From the NCBI RefSeq assembly GCF_004343035.1, contig NZ_SMCQ01000010.1, positions 25,180 through 89,179 of the forward strand: a stretch of DNA of 64,000 bases. Reading direction: 5' to 3'. Origin of the DNA: Longibaculum muris. GTDB taxonomy: Bacteria > Bacillota_I > Bacilli_A > Erysipelotrichales > Coprobacillaceae. A model generated the notes under the pieces. That model ran no database searches, was not told where the DNA came from, and saw only the letters and a list, made by a program, of their open reading frames with translations. Below are positions 46,502 to 54,870 of this stretch, one piece after another; positions within the stretch are counted from its first letter, which is position 1, and each line of letters begins with the position of its first letter. The position numbers and the translations under genes are program-made.

Positions 46502-47377
46502 ATGCATAGTGGACAAATTATAAAAGCCTTATCTGGCTTTTATTATGTTGAAGAAGATGGTGTGATTTATCAATGTAAGGCAAGTGGTAAGTTTAGAAAA
46601 AATGATCAAAAACCATTAGTAGGAGATTTTTGTGAGTTTTCTATTGAAAACGAAACCGAAGGTTATATTCGTCAATTACAAGTGCGTCGTAACGAATTAG
46701 TGAGACCACCTATTTGCAACATTGATCAAGCATTACTTGTTTTTTCAGCTAAAGAACCAGATATGAATACACTTTTACTTGATCGTTTCCTTGTTTTAAT
46801 TGAACATTTGCATATTGATCCAATTATTTGTATTTCAAAAATGGATCTTGTTGATAATGATGAAATTAAAAATATGATGGAACCTTATCAAAAAGCAGGA
46901 TATCGTGTGTATTATTTAAGTTCTAAAGAAAATCATGGGATTGAAGAATTAAAACATTTATTTCAAGATAAAGTGACTGTTATTACTGGTCAAAGTGGGG
47001 TAGGAAAATCAAGTTTATTAAATGCTTTAGATATACATTTAAACATTGATACAAATGAGATTTCTAAAGCATTAGGTAGAGGGAAACATACGACAAGACA
47101 TGTTGAATTATTAAAAATGTATGGTGGGTATGTTGCTGATACACCTGGTTTTTCATCACTAGAATTAAATATGGAACCCATTGATTTAGCTAAGAGCTTT
47201 CATGATTTTGAAGAACTTTCGCAAGGATGTAAGTTTAGAGGTTGTTTACATGATAGTGAACCAGGATGTTTGGTTAAGGAAGCTATTGAAAATGGTCAAA
47301 TTTCTAAAGAAAGATATGAACATTATTTGATGTTTTTAAAAGAAAGTAAATTGTTAAAGGAGAGAAAATATGGTTAA
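46502..47377 (+). CDS. rsgA: Ribosome small-subunit-dependent GTPase RsgA
   Basis: 291 residues. N-terminal OB fold (about 1-65), a circularly permuted GTPase with ICISKMDL (G4), GQSGVGKSSLLNAL (G1) and DTPGF (G3), and a C-terminal zinc knuckle with CKFRGCLHDSEPGC. It checks late 30S maturation. AGAGGTGG precedes the ATG. It overlaps rpe by 8 bases in the conserved order prpC-pknB-rsgA-rpe-thiN. Confidence 0.96.
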   Translation: MHSGQIIKALSGFYYVEEDGVIYQCKASGKFRKNDQKPLVGDFCEFSIENETEGYIRQLQVRRNELVRPPICNIDQALLVFSAKEPDMNTLLLDRFLVLIEHLHIDPIICISKMDLVDNDEIKNMMEPYQKAGYRVYYLSSKENHGIEELKHLFQDKVTVITGQSGVGKSSLLNALDIHLNIDTNEISKALGRGKHTTRHVELLKMYGGYVADTPGFSSLELNMEPIDLAKSFHDFEELSQGCKFRGCLHDSEPGCLVKEAIENGQISKERYEHYLMFLKESKLLKERKYG

Positions 47378-48014
47378 AGTTGCCCCTTCAGTTTTATCAG
47401 CTAATTTTGCTGAATTAAAGAAAGATTTGGATTCTATTCAAAAATATGGTGCTGATTGGATTCATTATGATGTTATGGATGGACATTTTGTTCCAAATAT
47501 TTCTTTTGGATATAGTATTTTAGCAGATGTTAAAAAAGTAAGTGATTTATATTTAGATGTTCATTTAATGATTAGTGATCCTAAAAAATATGTTGATGAA
47601 TTTATTAAGGCTGGTGCTGATTTAATTACTTTTCATATTGAAGCAATGGAAAGTGAAGAAAAGACAAGAGAATTAATTGAATATATTCATCAACATAATA
47701 AACATGTTGGTATAAGTATTAAACCTGCAACACCAGTAAGTACAATTGAAAAATATTTAAATGATCTTGATTTGGTTTTGGTTATGAGTGTTGAACCTGG
47801 ATTTGGTGGTCAATCTTTTCAAGATATGGCGATTGCTAAGATTAAAGAATTAAAAGATAAACGTCAAGATGCTCATTATCTTATTGAAGTTGATGGTGGA
47901 ATTAATGATCAAACTGGAAAACTTTGTAAAGATGCTGGGGCTGATGTTTTAGTCGCTGGAAGTTATGTTTTTAATGCTGATAATCGTCAAGCGGCAATTG
48001 ATTCGTTAAAATGA
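47370..48014 (+). CDS. rpe: Ribulose-phosphate 3-epimerase
   Basis: 214 residues, TIM barrel. VAPSVLSANFAEL at the N-terminus, HYDVMDGHFVPNISFG near residue 30, DVHLMISDP near 65, MSVEPGFGGQSF near 140 and EVDGGIND near 170 are the metal- and phosphate-binding blocks. It interconverts ribulose-5-phosphate and xylulose-5-phosphate in the pentose phosphate pathway. The ATG follows AAAGGAGAG and overlaps the end of rsgA; thiN begins 4 bases before its stop. Confidence 0.96.
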   Translation: MVKVAPSVLSANFAELKKDLDSIQKYGADWIHYDVMDGHFVPNISFGYSILADVKKVSDLYLDVHLMISDPKKYVDEFIKAGADLITFHIEAMESEEKTRELIEYIHQHNKHVGISIKPATPVSTIEKYLNDLDLVLVMSVEPGFGGQSFQDMAIAKIKELKDKRQDAHYLIEVDGGINDQTGKLCKDAGADVLVAGSYVFNADNRQAAIDSLK

Positions 48015-48601
48015 AAATAGGAATTTATGGCAGTGTCTATGCTGGCAATGTTAAAGATAAAAGTATAGATTATATTGGTGTTGATCAAGGTATCATTCAT
48101 TTAATCAAACAAAATATTAAGCCTATAATTGCAATTGGAGATATGGATTCAATTGAAGATAAAGACCTTTTAAAAACATTAAAAGTTGATGAATATTCTT
48201 GTATCAAAGATGATACAGATACAGCTTTAGCTTTGCGCTATGCTTTTCAGCAAGGCTATGATGTTATTGATTTATATGGTGTTACACAAAAAAGAATGGA
48301 TCATTTTTTAGCTGTTTTATGTTTGCTTGAAAAATATCAAGATAAACAATTAACAATCTATGATGAGTTGAATAAGATTTATGTTTTACCAGCTGGAAAA
48401 CATAAAATCTTAAAAGATGAATATTATTATTTTTCAGTCTTTGCTTTTGATGAAAGTATCATTACTTTAAAAGAATGTCATTATCCACTTAATCATTATT
48501 ATTTAAAAAGAGATGATCCTTTGTGTGTTTCTAATCAAATGAATAATGATTATGCAATTATTGAAAATACTAAAGCTATTTTATTGATACAGTCAAAATG
48601 A
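48011..48601 (+). CDS. thiN: Thiamine pyrophosphokinase
   Basis: 196 residues, slightly shorter than average. IGVDQGIIHLI, the catalytic IGDMDSIED near residue 54, and DDTDTALALRYA near 80 fit the ThiN family, which converts thiamine to thiamine diphosphate with ATP; the GVTQKRMDHFLAVL segment is the GGRxDH equivalent. ATGA overlap with rpe indicates coupled translation. Confidence 0.9.
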   Translation: MKIGIYGSVYAGNVKDKSIDYIGVDQGIIHLIKQNIKPIIAIGDMDSIEDKDLLKTLKVDEYSCIKDDTDTALALRYAFQQGYDVIDLYGVTQKRMDHFLAVLCLLEKYQDKQLTIYDELNKIYVLPAGKHKILKDEYYYFSVFAFDESIITLKECHYPLNHYYLKRDDPLCVSNQMNNDYAIIENTKAILLIQSK

Positions 48602-48614
48602 AAGAAGGGTTAGT

Positions 48615-49508
48615 ATGTATCAAATAGTTACAGATGGATCTTGTGATTTAGATCAATCCATCGTTGATCATTATGCGATGTCGGTAGTTCCATTTTATAT
48701 TACGAAAGATGGAAAAACACATCAAAAGGAAAAAGTAGATATAGAAGTAGAAGAATTTTATCAATTTATGGTTGACCATAAAGATATTTTTCCTAAAACA
48801 TCAATGCCATCAGTAGAAGATTATATAGATGTTTTTACTCCTATTCTTAAATCAGGTGAAGATATTATTTGTATTTGCATTACAACAAAATTTTCCGGCT
48901 CTTATAATAGTGCCAATACAGCTAAACAGATGTTGGAAGATGAATTTCCCCAAAGAAAAATGACAGTTATTGATGCAACAGTAAATACTGTTTTACAAGG
49001 TTTACTGGTCATTGAAGCATGTGAAATGAAAAAAGCAAACTATACATATGATGAAACAATCACAAGAATAGAAGAAATCAAATCAACGGGCAGAATCTTT
49101 TTTACCGTTGGAAACTTTGAGTATTTGATTCATGGTGGACGCATTGGTAAAGTTGCTGGTGTTGCGGCTAAGACACTTGGAATTAAGCCGTTGATTGTTT
49201 TACGTGATGGAGAAATCTTTGCTTCTGGAGTAACACGTGGTAGAGAAAAATCAAAACGTAAAATCATTGAGAATACGATTAAACATTTTCATGAAAATCA
49301 TCTTGATCCTTCAACTTATGCTTTTTGTGTTGGCTATGGCTATGACAAACAAGAGGGAGAAAAATTTAAAGAGGATCTATTGATATCATTGAAAGAAGCC
49401 TTTCCACATTTTGATGAACCAATATTATTACAACAAATTGGTGCAACTATTGGTGTTCATACCGGACCTTATCCAATAGGTGTAGGCATTATACAAAAAT
49501 ATAAATAA
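48615..49508 (+). CDS. DegV-family fatty-acid-binding protein (FakB-like)
   Basis: 297 residues. The N-terminal VTDGSCDL, PFYI and KTSMPSVEDY, the lipid-contact SGSYNSA loop and the C-terminal IGATIGVHTGPYPIGVG match DegV proteins. The family binds a fatty acid and presents it to the FakA kinase for phospholipid synthesis; no fakA lies nearby. GAAGGGTTAGT gives a modest ribosome site. It ends the plus-strand run and meets the van-type operon at a bidirectional terminator. Confidence 0.92.
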   Translation: MYQIVTDGSCDLDQSIVDHYAMSVVPFYITKDGKTHQKEKVDIEVEEFYQFMVDHKDIFPKTSMPSVEDYIDVFTPILKSGEDIICICITTKFSGSYNSANTAKQMLEDEFPQRKMTVIDATVNTVLQGLLVIEACEMKKANYTYDETITRIEEIKSTGRIFFTVGNFEYLIHGGRIGKVAGVAAKTLGIKPLIVLRDGEIFASGVTRGREKSKRKIIENTIKHFHENHLDPSTYAFCVGYGYDKQEGEKFKEDLLISLKEAFPHFDEPILLQQIGATIGVHTGPYPIGVGIIQKYK

Positions 49509-49557
49509 AAAAAGCAATCGCGAAAAAGAGAATACTCTTATTTGCGGTTGCTTTTTT
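49508..49557. terminator. Bidirectional terminator between degV and the van-type operon
   Basis: AAAAAGCAA-CGC pairs with GCG-TTGCTTTTT around an AT-rich loop that itself contains AAGAG/CTCTT. It serves both strands and overlaps the end of the vanY gene. Confidence 0.85.
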
Positions 49558-50752
49558 GTAAAGTGGTTGAAGATGATAAACCATAATGTAAAACATAATC
49601 TTCTAAAGTCCAATTATTTTCATAAATGATTTTAGCAGTTTTTTGACCAACATAGCGAAAATGCCATGGTTCATTGGTTGTTCCGGTTATATGAGATTTA
49701 TTTTGTGGATAACGTAAGATATAACCATAATGATGAGCATTTTCAATAACCCACTTGTATTCGGGTGTATCACCAAAAAAACGCCACTGACCATTAATAA
49801 CACTTTGACTTGTTAAATCAACGCTTAAACCTAATTGATGTTCACTGGAACCAGGTATTGCAACTAAACCAGCTGCTGTTACAGCATCATATTTTTGAAA
49901 ATAATCATCATAGATAGCTTTTTGTTGTTGAAAAGAACGATAACCACTATTAATCACAAGATGGAGATTTTCTTTTAAAGCATCTTGATACATTTTTTCT
50001 AAGGCTTGACCAGCTTCTTTTCGTAATTGTTTGTTTTCACAATCTTTTGCAATAGGAATATTCACATCTTTTAAATCGTTAGGAATATAAGAAGAAGGAA
50101 GTTGAAATCCTTTTTTGATTAATAAAGTGAGACTTTCTGGTTCGTTAACAATATAAGTTTGATTGACTTTTTGTGGAGAGACTATAAAAGGGTAGGAAAT
50201 GGATAAAACAGCATCAAGTGGTTTCTTTTTGGATTGAATGTACTTATCTAAATCCTGATAAACGACACCTTTAATAGAGAGATACTCTTTGGTTTTATGA
50301 TAAGGTAATTCTTGTTGGGTAAGATAAGCAAAGTCTTGCAAAGAAACATTTTGCATCATTTGTAAGAGTATGTTTTTAGGATAACCTAATTCATTCAACT
50401 TAGGCTGATAGAGTTTATAGAATTGATCGATATATGTGACAACATCTTTAGCATTTGTTTGAGGATGTTGTTTTTGATAAAGGGAATAATCTAAATAATG
50501 GTGTTGTTGAGAAAGAGTGTTCCATTTTTCTAGATTTTCAATTTTATCATTTTTGATATATGTTTGTATATCTTGTTCATCTAATTGTAAAATCATATTT
50601 TGTTCAGTAAAATTATACCCTTTTATCAATAATTGAATACGATTTTTTTGAAGATAACCTATTCCAGCTAAAATAATAATGAAAGCTAAAATGAGGAAAA
50701 AGACGGGTGAAATATGTTTTTTATGTGAATATGGATGTTTATACTTTTGCAT
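49538..50752 (-). CDS. VanY-type membrane D,D-carboxypeptidase (M15B)
   Basis: 404 residues. An N-terminal membrane helix (about 15-31) and an extracytoplasmic region are followed by the M15B domain (about 205-395). Zinc ligands are His305 and Asp312 in SEHQLGLSVDL and His364 in EPWHFRYVG, with Glu361 as catalytic base. VanY enzymes remove the last residue of D-Ala-ending pentapeptides. It is the last gene of the van-type operon, overlapping the racemase gene by 14 bases. A role as an ordinary wall carboxypeptidase is also possible. Confidence 0.88.
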   Translation of the reverse strand: MQKYKHPYSHKKHISPVFFLILAFIIILAGIGYLQKNRIQLLIKGYNFTEQNMILQLDEQDIQTYIKNDKIENLEKWNTLSQQHHYLDYSLYQKQHPQTNAKDVVTYIDQFYKLYQPKLNELGYPKNILLQMMQNVSLQDFAYLTQQELPYHKTKEYLSIKGVVYQDLDKYIQSKKKPLDAVLSISYPFIVSPQKVNQTYIVNEPESLTLLIKKGFQLPSSYIPNDLKDVNIPIAKDCENKQLRKEAGQALEKMYQDALKENLHLVINSGYRSFQQQKAIYDDYFQKYDAVTAAGLVAIPGSSEHQLGLSVDLTSQSVINGQWRFFGDTPEYKWVIENAHHYGYILRYPQNKSHITGTTNEPWHFRYVGQKTAKIIYENNWTLEDYVLHYGLSSSTTLQKSNRK

Positions 50753-51890
50753 TTTTCAAATAACCTTTCTGTTTATAGAATTTTGGTAATCTTTTCCCCA
50801 TACGACTGAGGATCTCATTGGAAATTGTTTGAGCATGTTCACTGATTTCCTCAACCCTAATCATATGATTATGATCTTTACCAATAATAGTGACCTTATC
50901 ACCAATTTTAACATGGGGAATATCAGTAATATCAATCATCAATTGATCCATGCATATTCTCCCTACAATGGGGGCAAAGATGCCATGAATAAGGACGTTT
51001 TGATGATTAGATAAATGTCTTGGATAACCATCCGCATAACCAAGAGGAATAACAGCAATTTTGCTGTCACGAGAAAAATGATATGTACGACCATAACCAA
51101 TTAGATCACCTTTATGATAAGAATGAATATGAATGATATGGGAATAAAGTGATAAGACAGGATGTAAATTGATTTGACATTGATAAGGAGCATTAAGTGA
51201 TGAAGCAACTCCATACATTGCAATACCCAAACGAACATAATCATAATGATATTGGGGGTAATTAAGTAAACCGTAACTACTTTGCATATGTACTTGACCG
51301 ATTGGATAATGTCTTTTTTTGAGGGTTTCAATTAAATGATTAAAATGTTGAAATTGAAGTTTTGTAAAGGTTATATCTTCTTTTAAAGAGCTATCAGCAA
51401 CACATAGATGAGAAAAAATACCAGTGATTTGTAAGTTGGATAAATGATAAAAGGCAATAATATGGTCAATGTCTAAACAATCTTCTCCAAGACGATGCAT
51501 ACCTGAATCTATTTTAATATGACATTGAATAGGATATCCCATTTGATTTAATTGTTTAGCATATTCAAAATCTATAAGTGTTTGAGTCAGTTGATATTTA
51601 TTTAATAATTTTGCTGATGTGGGAGATGTATAACCTAAAATCAAAATCATTCCTTGAATATGATTTTTTCTTAATTCTATAGCTTCATCTAACGAAGCTA
51701 CGGCAAAATGATCAATACCATAGGATTCTAAACTTTGGGCAATCTTTATAGCACCATGACCATAAGCATCAGCTTTAATAACTGCCATAATTGTTTCTTT
51801 AGAAGCGATTTGAGTGATTTGATCAAGATTATAATACAAAGCATCTAAATCAATTTCTATCCAGCTTCTTTGTTTTTTGATGATATCCAT
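50739..51890 (-). CDS. Racemase domain of VanT: serine/alanine racemase
   Basis: 383 residues, fold-type III PLP racemase. Lys39 in AVIKADAYGHG binds PLP, and GYADGYPR contains the catalytic Tyr. In the C-terminal TISNEILSRMGKRLP segment, Asn358 stands where alanine racemases have Tyr (TINYE); Asn there is associated with serine racemization in VanT. The start is firm: AAAGGAGGAAAG ends a few bases before the ATG at 51890. In enterococci this domain is fused behind a membrane domain, here encoded by the overlapping gene upstream. It may also supply D-Ala. Confidence 0.88.
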   Translation of the reverse strand: MDIIKKQRSWIEIDLDALYYNLDQITQIASKETIMAVIKADAYGHGAIKIAQSLESYGIDHFAVASLDEAIELRKNHIQGMILILGYTSPTSAKLLNKYQLTQTLIDFEYAKQLNQMGYPIQCHIKIDSGMHRLGEDCLDIDHIIAFYHLSNLQITGIFSHLCVADSSLKEDITFTKLQFQHFNHLIETLKKRHYPIGQVHMQSSYGLLNYPQYHYDYVRLGIAMYGVASSLNAPYQCQINLHPVLSLYSHIIHIHSYHKGDLIGYGRTYHFSRDSKIAVIPLGYADGYPRHLSNHQNVLIHGIFAPIVGRICMDQLMIDITDIPHVKIGDKVTIIGKDHNHMIRVEEISEHAQTISNEILSRMGKRLPKFYKQKGYLKNAKV

Positions 51891-52884
51891 ATATCTTTCC
51901 TCCTTTTTTTAAAAGTATCAATAGATAAGCTATAATAAATGAAAAGCCAGTTACAGCTAAATAATGAAAAAGCGATTGTGAAATAAAGATATGCTCAAGA
52001 TGGGTTAGTTTTCCCATCATTCGGACAACAATAATCATGAGAGGATGAAGAATATAAACATATAAAGATAAATCTTTATATAAGACAAAGCGTTTTGATG
52101 ATTGAAAAGTTAAACAAAAGGAAAAGAAGAAAAAGGAAATGAATGGTAAACTTAAAGTCATAGCATCATGGGTGATAATAGGTTGTTGATGAATAAGAAG
52201 GGTTTCGATAAAGAAAATCATAAAGCTTACTAGCATTAAAAAGATTAGGACATACCTCTTAAAATTCCATTGATGTTGTGCTAAGAAAGCTCCTAAGAAA
52301 AGAAACATAGGCGCAAAGAAGAAACCATTTCTGGTATAATCACAAATCTTAAAAAGAGCTGTATAAAAGGCTTCAATAAGCGGAATTTGATGAAGATAAC
52401 TATAATAACTATCACCTGCTAAACCTATCATATAAAGAATACAAACAATCATAAAAATGGTTTTTTCATTCAGGTGTTGATAGAGTTCATACAATATCAA
52501 AAGTCCAATGATGACAGCTGGTAAATACCAAAGATGATAAAAAGTTCCATCCATGAATAAATCTTTAACAATAACAATCGGTTCAAATGATAATGAATGA
52601 TTATAGATTTGCACAGGCAGATAAAGCAAAATAGAACATATATCAATAATCAAGAATTGTTTAATAACACTCTTTAATTTTGCATAAGTTGGCATTCCTT
52701 GATTAAAGAGAAAATAAGCTGTTGTCATAAAAAAGAAAGGAACTGCTAAACGACCAAAAACACGAGTTATTAAAAAATTAAGTTGAGGATTGAAAGAAGT
52801 CAAAGGATCAGTATGAATAGCAATCACTAATAATGATGCAATTATTCGCATGATATCAATGAAAGGATAGTATTTTTTAGACAT
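51850..52884 (-). CDS. Membrane domain of VanT (acyltransferase_3-like)
   Basis: 344 residues with about ten membrane helices. The start FIDIMRIIASLLVIAIHTDPL, with a conserved His after the first helix, is the acyltransferase_3 pattern found in the N-terminal half of VanT, where it is thought to bring L-serine to the racemase. The end overlaps the racemase gene by 41 bases in another frame. A run of seven A at 51904-51910 (minus strand) lies at the junction. The start overlaps the D,D-peptidase stop by 8 bases. On its own it could be an acyltransferase, but the context argues for VanT. Confidence 0.8.
   Translation of the reverse strand: MSKKYYPFIDIMRIIASLLVIAIHTDPLTSFNPQLNFLITRVFGRLAVPFFFMTTAYFLFNQGMPTYAKLKSVIKQFLIIDICSILLYLPVQIYNHSLSFEPIVIVKDLFMDGTFYHLWYLPAVIIGLLILYELYQHLNEKTIFMIVCILYMIGLAGDSYYSYLHQIPLIEAFYTALFKICDYTRNGFFFAPMFLFLGAFLAQHQWNFKRYVLIFLMLVSFMIFFIETLLIHQQPIITHDAMTLSLPFISFFFFSFCLTFQSSKRFVLYKDLSLYVYILHPLMIIVVRMMGKLTHLEHIFISQSLFHYLAVTGFSFIIAYLLILLKKGGKIYGYHQKTKKLDRN
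51904..51910 (-). repeat. A7 homopolymer at the split VanT junction
   Basis: On the minus strand seven A precede GGAGGAAAG and the racemase ATG. Losing one A would make the membrane-domain frame read KKEERYMDIIKK, continuous with the racemase. The tract also forms part of the racemase ribosome-binding region. Confidence 0.9.
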
Positions 52885-53614
52885 AGGACCTCCATGCAGT
52901 TAAAATAAGTCCATCAACATTATTCCCTGATACTTGATAAAATGCATCGTCCATTAGCTGTAAAGTGATAGAATCATTTTTGATTGGCACATAAAAGAGA
53001 CTGAAAAATTGATTTTCAATGTGATAATGAAATGGATTGAAAATGCTATAATCTTTGATGTTATTGATATATTCTTCTAGACACCAATTCTTTTCATGTA
53101 TAATGTAAGAGTGCGGAATCCCAACATAACGAAAATGCCAGGGTTCCTCTGCAATCTGTGTTATATCTTCTTTATCCCTTTGATAACGTTGAATAAAACC
53201 ATAACGATAAGCATTTTCTTGAAACAATAAAGAAGTTCCTGTTGCAGGGAAATGGGGTCTTATAAAATCAATATGTGGTGATTTAATCGCAATATCAAAG
53301 GCTAGACCACTTTGATGTTCACTATGATGAGGATAGGCAACATATTGTTTCGTAAACAATTCACCATTTTCCTTTAAAGATGTTTGATAAAGTATTTCTT
53401 GTTCTTGAAAAGAACGATAGCTACTCACAAGGGTAAGCTCATTATGCAAATCAACTTTTGAAAGTAATTCTTTTAATAATGCAATGACACTTCTTTCCAT
53501 CAAAAATCCCTGATATTCATAAAGTTTGGGTTGATAAGAAAGGGGATAGTCATGATTAATAAGAATAAGATATCCACGATGAATATCTTGTTTATGAAAT
53601 GTAACAGTCCTCAT
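52877..53614 (-). CDS. VanXY-type D,D-dipeptidase/carboxypeptidase (M15B)
   Basis: 245 residues, no signal peptide, so cytoplasmic. Zinc ligands are His100 and Asp107 in SEHQSGLAFDIA and His160 in EEPWHFRYVG; Glu157 is the catalytic base, and SSYRSFQEQ near residue 64 is the usual upstream block. Cytoplasmic VanXY enzymes destroy D-Ala-D-Ala and D-Ala-ended precursors so that D-Ala-D-Ser precursors prevail. A C-terminal extension of about 65 residues recalls the longer VanXY-G. It overlaps the ligase gene by 23 bases. Confidence 0.85.
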   Translation of the reverse strand: MRTVTFHKQDIHRGYLILINHDYPLSYQPKLYEYQGFLMERSVIALLKELLSKVDLHNELTLVSSYRSFQEQEILYQTSLKENGELFTKQYVAYPHHSEHQSGLAFDIAIKSPHIDFIRPHFPATGTSLLFQENAYRYGFIQRYQRDKEDITQIAEEPWHFRYVGIPHSYIIHEKNWCLEEYINNIKDYSIFNPFHYHIENQFFSLFYVPIKNDSITLQLMDDAFYQVSGNNVDGLILTAWRSYV

Positions 53615-54656
53615 GTTTTAACCCCATTTCTATTAAAATATCAATTAATTTTTCAAAATTTATATCAATTCCTCTCATCATTTGAGGGAAACGACTATGT
53701 GATGTAAATCCTGGTATGGTATTGACCTCATTGAAAACAATTTCATTTTGTGGTGTTAAAAACATATCAACGCGGGCAAAAACTTGACATCCTAAAGTTC
53801 GATAGATGATTTTAGCAGTTTCTTGAATTTTCTTTTCCATTTCTTGATCAATACGGGCTGGCATATGGATTTTTGATGTTTGTAAGGTATATTTTTCATT
53901 GAAATCAAAGAATCCATGAGAAAGTTCAATTTCGTCAACACGTCCAACTATCAGTTTATCAAAACCAATAATGGCACATCCAACCTCAAATCCTAAAATA
54001 GCTTCTTCAATGATGACTTGATTATCATAGGTAAAAGCATAGCAAACAGCGTTTTCTAATTCACTATAGGTTGTTATTTTACTAATACCATATGAAGATC
54101 CTGCTTTCATTGGTTTAACAAAGAGAGGGAATGAAAGCTGTGTAATCAATGGTTCTTTTTCTTTTAGTTCCTGTAATGAATTTAAGACAATCGATTGAGG
54201 AACACGAATACCTGCATGTTCAACAATGTTATGGGCTTTAGCTTTATCCATACAAAGGGCAGAACTTAAAATGTCACAACCAATGAGTGGAATTTGAGTC
54301 ATTTGGATAAGTCCTTGAATTGTTCCATCTTCGCCATTTTTTCCATGCAGTATTGGAAAAATCGCATCAATATAAATATGTTTTATACCTTGTTTAGAAA
54401 TTTCTAAAAGACCATGTTTTTGCGGATTGGGTGAAATGACAACTTCTAAGAGATTGTTTTGCCACCAAGTATCCTGAATGATTTGTTCAATAGGACCATC
54501 AAAGTGATACCATTTTCCTAAATGAGTGATACCAATTAAATATAAATGATATTTATCCTTATTGATATGTTGTAATAATGAATAAGTCGATTCCAGTGAA
54601 ACACTATATTCACTAGAATGACCACCAAAAATAATTGCAATAGTTTTTTTGTTCAT
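53592..54656 (-). CDS. VanC/E/G-type D-alanine:D-serine ligase
   Basis: 354 residues, ATP-grasp ligase. FGGHSSEYSVSLES at residues 10-23, HGKNGEDGTIQG near 104, KPMKAGSSYGI near 181, FARVDMFL near 293 and FNEVNTIPGFTSHSRFP at 308-324 are the Ddl/Van blocks. The omega-loop reads FFDFNEKYT (249-257), the D-Ser form, rather than the KY form of Ddl or the His form of VanA. Phe252 and Arg322 match positions given for VanC/VanG serine recognition. GGAGGTTATCTT precedes the ATG. First gene of the operon; it diverges from clpB. Confidence 0.88.
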   Translation of the reverse strand: MNKKTIAIIFGGHSSEYSVSLESTYSLLQHINKDKYHLYLIGITHLGKWYHFDGPIEQIIQDTWWQNNLLEVVISPNPQKHGLLEISKQGIKHIYIDAIFPILHGKNGEDGTIQGLIQMTQIPLIGCDILSSALCMDKAKAHNIVEHAGIRVPQSIVLNSLQELKEKEPLITQLSFPLFVKPMKAGSSYGISKITTYSELENAVCYAFTYDNQVIIEEAILGFEVGCAIIGFDKLIVGRVDEIELSHGFFDFNEKYTLQTSKIHMPARIDQEMEKKIQETAKIIYRTLGCQVFARVDMFLTPQNEIVFNEVNTIPGFTSHSRFPQMMRGIDINFEKLIDILIEMGLKHEDCYIS

Positions 54657-54785
54657 AAGATAACCTCCTAAATTTTGATATATTCATTGTAATCTTTAAA
54701 ATATAAAGAATCATAAAGGACTCTATAATTTATGCTAATAAAAAGATTAAGAAGTTATAAAGAAAAAAGAAATAAATCATAAGAA

Positions 54786-54812
54786 TTAGCACTTTAGACT
54801 TGACAGTGCTAA
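54786..54812 (+). promoter_or_regulatory. CIRCE element 1 of clpB
   Basis: TTAGCACTT, nine bases, CAGTGCTAA: one mismatch between arms. It overlaps the -35 box at 54800-54805. Confidence 0.88.
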
Positions 54813-54827
54813 AAGTAGTGGTATACT
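54800..54827 (+). promoter_or_regulatory. SigA promoter of clpB
   Basis: TTGACA (54800-54805), 16 bases, TATACT (54822-54827), lying between and partly under two CIRCE operators. Confidence 0.9.
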
Positions 54828-54831
54828 ATAG

Positions 54832-54858
54832 TTAGCACTTGGGTATAATGAGTGCTAA
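54832..54858 (+). promoter_or_regulatory. CIRCE element 2 of clpB
   Basis: TTAGCACTT, nine bases, GAGTGCTAA, at the expected transcription start, ending only 12 bases before the clpB ATG. Together with element 1 it indicates direct HrcA repression. Confidence 0.93.
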
Positions 54859-54870
54859 AGGAGTGAGAGT

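Noticed and set aside
51850..51911. Programmed -1 ribosomal frameshift on the A7 tract, dnaX style, to fuse VanT
   Set aside because: The racemase frame is +1 (or -2) relative to the membrane gene, and a TAA stands in the racemase frame at 51909-51911. A simple -1 slip would not produce the fusion; only a +1 shift or a transcript one A shorter would.
51850..52884. Independent sugar O-acetyltransferase
   Set aside because: The fold alone would allow it, but its place directly before a serine-type racemase in a van-type operon, with overlapping genes, fits the VanT membrane domain far better.
54657..54785. Promoter of the van-type operon
   Set aside because: Only weak candidates exist on the minus strand (TTAGCA with TATGAT 17 bases later); not strong enough to list as a feature.
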